A stretch of DNA of 64,000 nt, taken from positions 124,001 to 188,000 of the forward strand of contig NW_020290006.1 of NCBI RefSeq assembly GCF_003144195.1, given 5' to 3'. This document shows positions 56,164-64,000 of this stretch, piece after piece. Both the position numbers and the translations under genes were made by a program. Positions within the stretch are counted from its first letter, which is position 1, and each line of letters begins with the position of its first letter. This DNA comes from Ceraceosorus guamensis (lineage: Eukaryota > Basidiomycota > Exobasidiomycetes > Ceraceosorales > Ceraceosoraceae). The notes below the pieces were generated by a model, which saw nothing but the letters and a program-made list of their open reading frames with translations, searched no databases and was not told where the DNA came from.

Positions 56164-57325
56164 ATGAGACACGCGCATTCGTGCCTCGCTTTTGGCAGCT
56201 CGCTGTCGTGTGGTCTGCCAGCGACACCTCAGCCTCGGCGTGCGGACCAGCTTATCAAGGTGCTGCCGACTTTTGCCGAGTCATCTTCCAGCGCAGCCTT
56301 GCGGCAGAGTTTGTTCAGAGGTCGCAGCGAGCGACGTCGACTGTTTCACTCCAGCTCATTGTGCAGAGACTACTACAAGACTCTCGAGGTCCCTAGAAAT
56401 GCCTCGACTCGTGACATCAAAGCGCAATTCTACCGAGTAAGTGTTGGCAGGGGTGCCAGGACCTCTCGCCCAAGTGGTGATGCTCAGCTTCGTAGACCGA
56501 GCAACTCATATCGCCCTGCCCCCGCGCTCCTGCTTGCCTCAGCTCTCAAAAAAATGGCACCCTGATGTCAACAAAAATAACGAGGGAGCAAAGAAAAAGT
56601 TTCAAGAGGTGTCCGAAGCCTGGACCACGCTAGGCAATGAGCGGAGTCGGTGAGTGAGACCTGGTCTAGGCCATTGAATGCAGTGCGGGGAGGCCGGGGA
56701 GCAAGGCTCAGCTCTGATGGTCTCCACCAGACTGGCTGCGCTGACGCGACTAATGCTGCTCATTAGGCGCGACTACGATCGGCGCTCGTCGGAAGGCGCA
56801 GCTAGCAGCAGCGGTGGAAGCTCCTCAGGGCCAGGTTACTCCTACGACTCGTCGTCCAACACGCAGAGGCGAGCGAGAGCGACGTACGCCTGGGAGTACC
56901 AAAGGAGAAGCTCTTCTCCCAAAGCTTCTCGCTCTTCAGCCCACACCAACTACTCTCCGCATGGCGCTTCTGCAGGGGCAACGTCGTCGGAATATGCTAG
57001 GGCCGCCTTTGGAGCTGGAACAGAAACGTCGGGCGCTTCGCAAGAAGCTCAGAGGGCCGCATTCGACAGCATGGTCAGATCACAGAGGGCGAGGGAGGAG
57101 TTCGCGGCGAAGAGAGGCAGGCCCCAGGCGTATTCTTCGTCAGCAGGCCACGGCATGGCTCCAGAGACTGAGACGCAGAGATCTAATCCTCTCATCAAGT
57201 TTGCTCAGGTCGTGACGCTCTTCTTGGCTACTGCCTGGCTTGGCAGCAAGCTGGCTGCAGGGACGGGCTCCAGCACAATCAAGGCGGATGAAGGAGATAG
57301 AATTGTAGAAGAGGACACGTCATAG
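56164..57325 (+). CDS. Mitochondrial-type DnaJ (J-domain) protein, 312 aa
   Basis: Co-chaperone of an Hsp70. Exons 56164-56436, 56543-56649 and 56767-57325. The first about 68 residues are Arg/Ser/Leu-rich with no acidic cluster (LIKVLPTFAESSSSAALRQS, FRGRSERRRLFHSSSLCRD), like a mitochondrial presequence. The J domain is split over three exons: DYYKTLEVPRNASTRDIKAQ, LSKKWHPDVNKNNEGAKKKF (with the diagnostic HPD), and QEVSEAWTTLGNERSRRDYD. Then a Ser/Gly-rich linker (ASSSGGSSSGPGYSYDSSSN), and near the C-terminus one hydrophobic span (FAQVVTLFLATAWLGSKLAA). There is no Gly/Phe or zinc-finger domain as in type I or II J proteins, so this is a type III J protein, probably anchored in a mitochondrial membrane; location is inferred. 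Start ATG 56164. Confidence 0.88.
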
Positions 57326-57590
57326 AGCGTAATTAGTGCTTGGAATTGCGGTTTCGAGCGAGTGCGCGGTGTAGCGTGTGAAGTTGTATTCGTCGGCAGG
57401 GTCAGACGATACATCAGAGGCGGACATCTGAGGTCCACGAACTGTGAGAAAACTTCTCGAAAAGTCGCGCATTGACGCCGAAGCCTTCCTTCTAGGGTCT
57501 AACGAGCACGACTATGCCGCTTGGACCTCACGGCTGGATGTCGCGAGGACAGCTGCGCGCTCACATAAATCGTTTGCGCCGACACATTTC

Positions 57591-59349
57591 TCACGTCGAG
57601 TACTTGTCGTAATCCTCTTCTGTGAGCTGATAGGCCCAGTGAAACAGCGTCTGTCGCACTATCGCGCCGTCCAAAGCAGGTCGCCGCAGTGTGAGCCTGG
57701 CTGTGCAACGTTACCGTTCGATTCCATTTGACCAGACTCACCAACGGGCGACACGCCTTCGTCGTCCCAACGTCCGCTCGAGACCATCACCTTCCCGACA
57801 AGGCTTTTCTTGAATCTGCCATTCGGGCCCGCAGCTCCCAACCATCGCGTTATCTGCCTCTCATCGTCAGCTGTGCGGCGACCAGCATGGAAGCGGAAGT
57901 ACCACTGCAATTGCGTTTTGAGCAAGATCGTTCGAGCTTATCAGCTCGTCATCGTGGCGAAGTGGCGAGGTGGGGATCCGCACTCACCTGAAACCATCCT
58001 CTTGGGTCCTGCTCATGGATCCATCCATTTCTCTCCCAATCGCTCAAAGTCTGACCAGCCTTGACTCCGAACCTGTTTTTGTCCACATCGTAATCCGGGT
58101 TGTAGAGCTGTTCCTCGGGTATGCCGTCAATCTCGAATTCTTGGGCATCTGAGTTGCCCAGAGTGCGATGGAGCACGCTGCTGAAATGTTTTCTAAGAGA
58201 AGCGTGAGGATGACTTTTAGTGTGTCAGTCCAAATGGACGAAGGACAAGTAGTGCATCAGAAGCTTCTGCTCTCGTATCGATATTCACCTGAACGGACCG
58301 CCTCCAAACATTCCACCTTCGAGCATCTCGCGCGGTGTGAGATTCGGGGTGAAGTGCTCGTAACCCTTCTCGAAATGGATGACTTTGCCTTTGCGCTTTG
58401 GCGGCGGCCCGTCTGGGAGTTGCTCGGCCTTTTTGAGTACGCTGGTGGACGAGCTGCTCGGGCCCGGACGATTGACGGGCAGAGACTTGAGCTTGAAGTT
58501 GGGTCTGATGGACATAGAATGTCCATTTCGACCCGCACCGTCCGATGCTCGTCGCATCGCCCTCTCCGCGCGGGTCAATGTGGAGCGAACGTCGCTGAAC
58601 TCGCGCTCCGCTGCATAGTAAGAGGGCGCAGAGACTTTGCGCGAAGATCGTCGAGTCGGCTCGATCATTGCCGCCTTTTGAGATCTGCCATTCGCTTTCG
58701 CTCGATGGCTTGAACGACCCGTCTTCGGATTTTCTGTGCTCTGAATCCGACGCGCCATCTCGACATTCTGTGGGCGACAAGCACGTGCAGCATGGCCAAA
58801 GGCGTGACCCGGTTCTGGTCAGCTAGAAGCTCATTCTAAGGCCCACAATCTCGGGCTTACTGGTGCCGCAAGGAAGGGACGCACAGCCCAATGGCGGCGG
58901 CAGATCCGACTTGCCATGCGCCGACTCACATTGAGGCCGAGACTGGCCAACAGCTCGGCATTCTCTTTCATTCGCTTCATTCTTTCCGCTTCGTAGTCAG
59001 CATCATCCACATCGCTGTCCCCTTCATCCTTGAGAGCAACAGCTTCATTCAACACGTGATCGGCGGCAGGACTTGGACTGGCGGAGAGCGTGCTGACCAC
59101 ACCTTCATCCGTCTCGCTAGCTGGCGCTTTGCCCAGTGACTCTTGTACAGGTGTTTCAGACGACGCTACTTGCTGCCTGGATGATCTGCCACGCCTACTG
59201 CTGATGCTTGTTGCATGATCTGAAATTGGAGACGGGCTCGGCTGTCGGAGCTTGTTGGACGCTTGCCGTGCTCGCTTTGGAAATCGATCGTAAGTGCCAT
59301 CGAGTGAGGATGCAGATCGAGCCAACGCTCGTGCGGGTCGTGTGGCCAT
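57591..59349 (-). CDS. Conserved fungal protein of unknown function, 444 aa
   Basis: Exons 59349-58930, 58767-58289, 58192-57988, 57905-57743 and 57658-57591, all GT-AG. The N-terminus is Ser/Arg-rich, then a helical entry (ADYEAERMKRMKENAELLAS then LGLN). The conserved blocks are HFTPNLTPREMLEGGMFGGG, PFRKHFSSVLHRTLGNSDAQ, LYNPDYDVDKNRFGVKAGQT, SDWERNGWIHEQDPRGWFQW, YFRFHAGRRTADDERQITRW, LGAAGPNGRFKKSLVGKVM and SPVVRQTLFHWAYQLTEEDY. These match a widely conserved but uncharacterised fungal family in which the GWFQWYFRFHAGRRT block is near-invariant. No catalytic motif is evident. It is convergent with the J-protein gene (266 bp apart). Confidence 0.85.
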
Positions 59350-60406
59350 ACTGAATGCGCGATCAATGAAGAGGTTGCGGGCGCAATCCTGACTGTTTTG
59401 GATGGATTCCAGCGATGTATGCGCGGAGAGAATGACTGCTGCGGTGCCAGAGACAGCAGATGACGTTCCTTACTCAGCAGGTGATTGTTGGTAGGAAAGT
59501 CCAGGATTAGTATAGCTGTGCAGGCGCTCTATAGGTCCTTTTGACTGGTCAGGATAATCGTTGTTCTATACAAGTGCTTCTTCTTGTAGAACGATTTGCA
59601 TGTACCATAAGCTGCAGCTTCTCAGTACTCTGCCTGTCTCACTGACCGTGAAATCTGAGTCAAGCTCGGGATGACTTCAGCGTGATTGGATTGATGGTGA
59701 GTCTGTGAGCGTGTGAGCTTTAGCAGGCAAGGCGCGGATGGATGTGCCGGCGCGGCGTCTTCATCCTCTCGTCTTGAATTCGCTTTTCGTGGCGTCAAAT
59801 CGATAATTTTGGATCTAAATTAAGAATCACGAATGTCGAGCGCGCGGTTTCTTGTCGTCTCGCGTCGATCGCGCCAAGTGGAGGGAGCCTATACCTACAG
59901 CGTGAGCATATGATGCACAAAACGCGCGCGCACCGCGGCATTCACATGCACTGTGATCCTCATGCCGCCGCTGCTGCTGTGACGCTCACGCGTGCGTGCG
60001 CGCGGTGCGTGAAATGATGGCTACAACCGACGCGGCAGCACGCGCAACCAACACCGCGTCCATCATGCCATGGCAGATGTTGTGCGCATGCAGGAGGTGT
60101 ACCTATAGCGCCCCGCCTACGCGGCAGCGACCCGCGAGAATAGTGGGATACTCTTGAGCCCTCGCTCCGGACTAATGCTGTCAATGCTACACCATTCCTT
60201 GACCTCTGAGTCTCGACCGGACAGACTCACGACCGGCCATCCACTTTCCCACTTCCTTTGTTGGCTGTCGGCGCCATCTGAAAGTCCGCAGACCTGATCC
60301 ATGCACACGCCGCCTCTAAACAACTTGATCGCTTCCAATCGATCGACCACCCGCAACTCGTGTTTGCGAAAAACAACGCCAGCTCACGAGTTCGCCTTCG
60401 GCCAAC
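59350..60406. other. Divergent promoter region
   Basis: Between two divergent genes. Contains one dispersed motif copy (aattaagaatcacgaatg, near 59818) and GC-rich sequence. A minus-strand frame at 60117-60356 has no ATG and is not supported. No gene. Confidence 0.5.
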
Positions 60407-61732
60407 ATGTCATTCAAACAACATCCCGGACTCACCAAGGAGTCTAATCCTCGTGATTGGGCATACAATCTGGGTGCGTAGGGGGTGCATGTCATTCAAG
60501 ACGCAGTGTGCGCTGGACGCGTCTGCTCCGCTGCCCTTGGCCTCACGAGACCGATGCCTGGCTCGCGGACTGTTCACACTCTCCTCTTGTCTATGGCCCA
60601 ACTTCCCGCTTACAGGTGGCTTGCCTCAGGACGACTCCATCATCTTCACAAAGAAGAGCTTCATCGACTTTTGCAAAGCATACAACATCGACGTCTCGCC
60701 TAGCTTCGGAGAGATCAAGAGCTTGCCCAGGTGAGTAGTGGAACGCATGAGCTATCGGCGACGGGTCGCTCGTGGACGAAACGCGATTTGGCATACACCT
60801 TGGGCACCAAGCAGCACTAGAGGCAGCGATTGGCTCTCGAGCGCTGTGCAAGCGTCCGCGTCGGGTGAACTGACATCAGACTTGCAACCCAGTATCTGCA
60901 CTGACCACCATTACACTCATGTGACAGGTTCGCTCAGATTGGCAAGCTGACGCTTTCCGCTGGGTCTTCAGCTGAGGTCGAGTCAGCCACGCAAGGTCTT
61001 CAAACAGCATCTTTGGAAGAGCCAAGACGGGCACCTGCACCCCCGACCTCATCTGCCGGAGGCCAGCTGGGCGAGCAGAAGAATGTGGTTCGCGACCCTT
61101 CCGGAGATGCTTTTAGGCCCACGCGACGAGTGCGGTGAGTTCGATGGACAAAGCGCGGTGTGAAGCGACCACTGATAGGAGCACGGCTGCTGCCTATGCA
61201 TGGTCCATACCGCAGTGAGCTCATAGGAGGTGGCTCTTCGGGCGTGACGGCGCTCTTCAGCGAGGCTGACGACGAGGAACAAGCAGCGGCGGCGGCCGAG
61301 TCCGCAAGGAGGCGGGGTCTCGCTCCTACCTCTTCGGCGCCTCCTCCTCTCACTACCGCTGCGCCTGCTTCCACCAACCAGGGGGAGTCTGCGCAGGACA
61401 TACTGGCGCGTGAGCAGGCGGAGAAAGCTCAGAGCGCTCAGGCTGGATTCAGACCCACACGTAGAGTTCGGTGAGTGTAGGCACAGCTCGCATGCTGTTA
61501 GAATTCTACTGAAATGCCTGTTGCCTCGCCTGAAAAATCCGATCCTGATCCAACTTCTCGCCCTCTTTCGACTTGATGCTCTGGCAGCGTAAGTTGATCG
61601 GCTCGACGCAAGATGCAAAGCGCCCTCGTGCGACTCGCCACGCTGCTGACTCGATCAGGCCATGTCTTTCATCCTCAGGAACAAGTGGGGGGTGGATCTG
61701 ATGCTATGCAAGGTATCTTTGGAGGCAATTAA
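60407..61732 (+). CDS. RPTRRVR-GGGS repeat protein (SPIRAL1-like motif), 232 aa, with 1-nt exon
   Basis: Exons 60407-60473, 60616-60730, 60928-61134, 61216-61470, a single base 61588, and 61679-61732; summed length 699 nt. The N-terminus reads MSFKQHPGLTKESNPRDWAY, then DDSIIFTKKSFIDFCKAYNI. The C-terminal half repeats one module twice: FRPTRRVRELIGGGSSGVTA then FRPTRRVREQVGGGSDAMQG, each with an intron in phase 2 inside the last Arg codon (CG|gtgagt). The pattern RPT..V....GGGSS is like the plant SPIRAL1 microtubule-plus-end motif, so a cytoskeletal link is a hypothesis only. In the second copy the Arg codon needs one more base before GAA CAA (EQVGGG); the only sensible source is C at 61588, flanked by ctctggcag and gtaagt. 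Without it the frame shifts and the GGGS module is lost. Very unusual. Confidence 0.8.
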
Positions 61733-62666
61733 ATGGCTCGAGAGCGATGCATCTTGCGCCGCTATAGCAGCAAAGCGTGGCTTTGGCTTTAGCCAGCCGC
61801 GAGAAGTCGCTCTCAGCAGCGACCAGGCAAGCAGCTCGACGAATCACGAATAGCGACATGAAATAGCGATACCTCTTGTGCCCTCGCGCACCCCTCTCTT
61901 TGGCTCCCTGCCCGCGAGCGAATTCATCTAGACTGACTCGCGCAAGGGCTCATACGCCACCTCGCTGCACAATAACGTCGTCGACTACTCTGTTCGGCCC
62001 TATCACGGCCCTGTGCAGAGCGTAACGTCACAATCTTGATGCCGACCTATAGCTTGAGTGAGGGGGCAATCACGAACCAGTAGATCATGGATCAGAATGA
62101 GGCGAGCACACATGCACCATCTGAGCGCGCTTTGATGCTGCGCCCACCTGCAGCGCAGCAAAACTTGATCGTCCGCGCGCGGGCGCGGGCACGGGACGTG
62201 CCCCGCCATCGCGTGCTGCTATAGGTTAAGGATGTCACGATGATTCAAGATTCACATTGTGTGCATGTAGAGAGGGAGACCTATGTAGCTATGCCCGTGT
62301 ATAGCTGCCAACCAACAAGCAGCTAGAAGACTCGTGACCGTGTGAAGAAGCGATGTGTCCACATCTTGCTACTTCAACATCCTTGACACTCTTCACTCGA
62401 CTCGGTGCACCGGCCGCTGATCCCCCATCCACCTCCTACAGCATTCACAATCACAAAGGCAAGGACTGCATCAAGATTATCGGGCATCTCTGAAGGAGGA
62501 AGAGCTGGCGGCCAAATTATCTGTTTTCTGGGCACTGCCTTATTCTCTTTTGGCTTAGCGAGGCTACCTAACGCAACTTTCACAAGCTCTGGGAAGCGTA
62601 GACTCCGGAAAAGGTCCGCATACAAGGCATCTGCCGGTGTATTGACTGGACCAAGCTGCGCTCGCC
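61733..62666. other. Intergenic, promoter of amino-acid permease gene
   Basis: No gene visible. A dispersed motif copy (gatgattcaagattcac) lies near 62238-62254. The plus-strand frame at 62405-62701 overlaps the permease start and is not supported. Confidence 0.5.
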
Positions 62667-64000
62667 ATGTCAAGCGATCCAGTCGCTTCCGCCATAGCTG
62701 AGCAGTCCATCCCTCACGAAGCCTCCGCCACACGTTCTGAACCCATATCTCATCACGCAGCAGCCGAAGAGGTCAAGCGCGCTGCAGCCACCGAAGGCAG
62801 CGATGTTGGTGATGACGACGATGATGATGAAGAAGACGGGCCGGTGATATTCGACGAAGAAGATACTTTACCAGGTTTCGCCAGCCGAGAGGCTTTGGCT
62901 GGACCTAGCAAAGCATCCTCTGGTATCCCTGCCAGTCCTGCTGGCACTTCTTACAGCCACACAGGCAGCGTGCTAGGCACGCTCGCATCAGCCAGGGTGT
63001 CCCGAGCCAGTCTCGAATCCGTAGGCTTCAACTACTCTCAGCATCTCCTGCCCTTGTCTCTGTCGGGCAGCGGCGAGGATGATTCGTACGACTACGATTA
63101 CGAAGAGGAAGAGGAAGAAGATGAAAGACTAGGACTTGCTGATAGGCCGGGCAATGCCGGCGGCGATGAAGAGTCTTGGGCAGCACGCGGCAACCGCAGG
63201 AGGGGCAGCAGGGAGTACGGAGAGAGGGAAGGCGTCAGGATACTACCTGCTCCCGGGCGGAGGAGGAGGCGAAGAATGGCAGCTGGCGCCCCTGGCAGTC
63301 CTATCAGGCCCGATCAGAGGCGCATGGGCCTCGTTGATGGTGAGTCCAGCTGTCGCTCTACGCGTCACCTTGAGACGTGCCCGGAAAGGCCCCGAGCAGA
63401 CTGACGCCCCTGTACGACTTGGGCTATTCGTGGCATCTTCCCCAGGCATTGCTCTCACTGTCGGCTTGCAAATCGGGTCAGGCATCTTTAGTTCTCCTGG
63501 CGTAATCACGCTCAACACTGGCAGCATAGGGGCAAGTTTGGTAGTGTGGCTTGTCAGTGGCGTGCTAGCATGGACCGGAGCCTCGTCATTCGCCGAGCTA
63601 GGGGCAGCCATTCCCCTCAACGGCGGCGCGCAGGCCTATCTGAATTATTCTTTTGGACCTCTTTCGGCATATCTATTCGCCTGGACTTCCATCGTTGCTC
63701 TCAAATCCGGGTCTGGAGCCATCATAGCTACGATCTTTGGCGAATACGTGGCTCGCGTACTCTTCCACACGACGTCGTCTGCTGCTGGCGACCCACACGA
63801 GCAAGGCTTGGATGGTATCCCTGGTTGGAGCATCAAACTTTCTGCTTGCATCGTTGTGGTGCTTATCAGTGGCCTACAGGCTCTGAGCAGCAAGTTGGGA
63901 ACGCGTGCGCAGGTAGCAACGACCGCCGTCAAGCTGGCCGCTCTAGTCGCTGTGCCCATTCTGGCCATAGTACAAGCGAGCCGAGGTAAGACACCGGAGC
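62667..64000 (+). CDS. LAT/Mup1-type amino-acid permease (5' part)
   Basis: Two exons are visible: 62667-63339 and 63446-63985 (donor ggtaag at the end; the gene continues beyond the window). A long disordered acidic N-terminus (about 225 residues: DDDDDDEEDG, YEEEEEEDERLG, then basic GRRRRRRMAAG) precedes the membrane part. That part starts GIALTVGLQIGSGIFSSPGV, the consensus first transmembrane helix of LAT/APC amino-acid permeases such as methionine permease Mup1. It continues VWLVSGVLAWTGASSFAELG, GAAIPLNGGAQAYLNYSFGP, LFAWTSIVALKSGSGAIIAT and VVLISGLQALSSKLGTRAQV. The acidic-basic N-tail could carry ubiquitination sites for endocytic control, as in Mup1 (inference). The C-terminus is not in the window. 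Confidence 0.82.

Noticed and set aside
60117-60356. Minus-strand frame of 79 codons
   Set aside because: It has only a TTG start and lies in the promoter of the RPTRRVR-repeat gene.
61471-61678. Single intron from exon 4 straight to the last exon of the RPTRRVR-repeat gene
   Set aside because: It gives a frame that destroys the conserved GGGS module (EQVGGGS); an inserted C at 61588 restores it. The single-intron form may exist as an alternative product, so it is listed in the finding.

Overview
This window looks like a chromosome segment from a basidiomycete fungus, most likely Ustilaginomycotina (smut lineage, perhaps Exobasidiomycetes). The evidence is compact intron-rich genes with 50-110 nt GT-AG introns (donors mostly GTGAGT/GTAAGT), GC-rich coding sequence, a yeast/fungal-type housekeeping set, and an intron-bearing nuclear tRNA-Pro. 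The clade assignment is inference; I ran no searches. Exon structures were worked out by hand from splice consensus plus reading-frame and family continuity. For every multi-exon gene given with exact exons and a complete start and stop, the summed exon lengths are divisible by three.

Region 1 (1-15 kb): Nup120/160 nucleoporin (partial, minus), TFIIH subunit SSL1 (minus), a GST-fold protein (plus), the Afi1/DENN-type polarity protein (minus) and an arrestin-like protein (minus). Region 2 (15-24 kb): the giant ribosome-biogenesis HEAT protein UTP20 (plus, 2891 aa). Region 3 (24-34 kb): two long low-complexity proteins of unknown function (one RGG/RS-rich), a small secreted protein and a secreted PEBP-like protein. 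Region 4 (34-44 kb): SAR1 GTPase, a nodulin-like MFS transporter, a 13-exon Gfo/Idh/MocA-type oxidoreductase, and a convergent sugar/quinate-type MFS transporter. Region 5 (45-47.5 kb): SMD3 and a second small secreted protein. Region 6 (47.5-56 kb) is gene-poor: an intron-containing tRNA-Pro(CGG), a 3 x 49-bp tandem repeat carrying three perfect Pol III B-box matches, degenerate coding-like islands, a near-perfect long hairpin, and a broken zinc-knuckle retroelement-like fossil ending in telomere-like hexamers. Region 7 (56-64 kb): a mitochondrial-type J protein, a conserved fungal protein, a small protein with a repeated RPTRRVR...GGGS module, and the 5' part of a LAT/Mup1-type amino-acid permease.

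Most genes are independent housekeeping genes rather than one pathway. The possible functional unit is 36-44 kb, where a sugar-type oxidoreductase sits between two MFS transporters. The most striking signal is exon architecture: microexons of 25 and 10 nt in the sugar transporter, 19 nt in SAR1, and an apparent single-nucleotide exon (position 61588) in the RPTRRVR-repeat gene, which is needed to keep the repeat module in frame.
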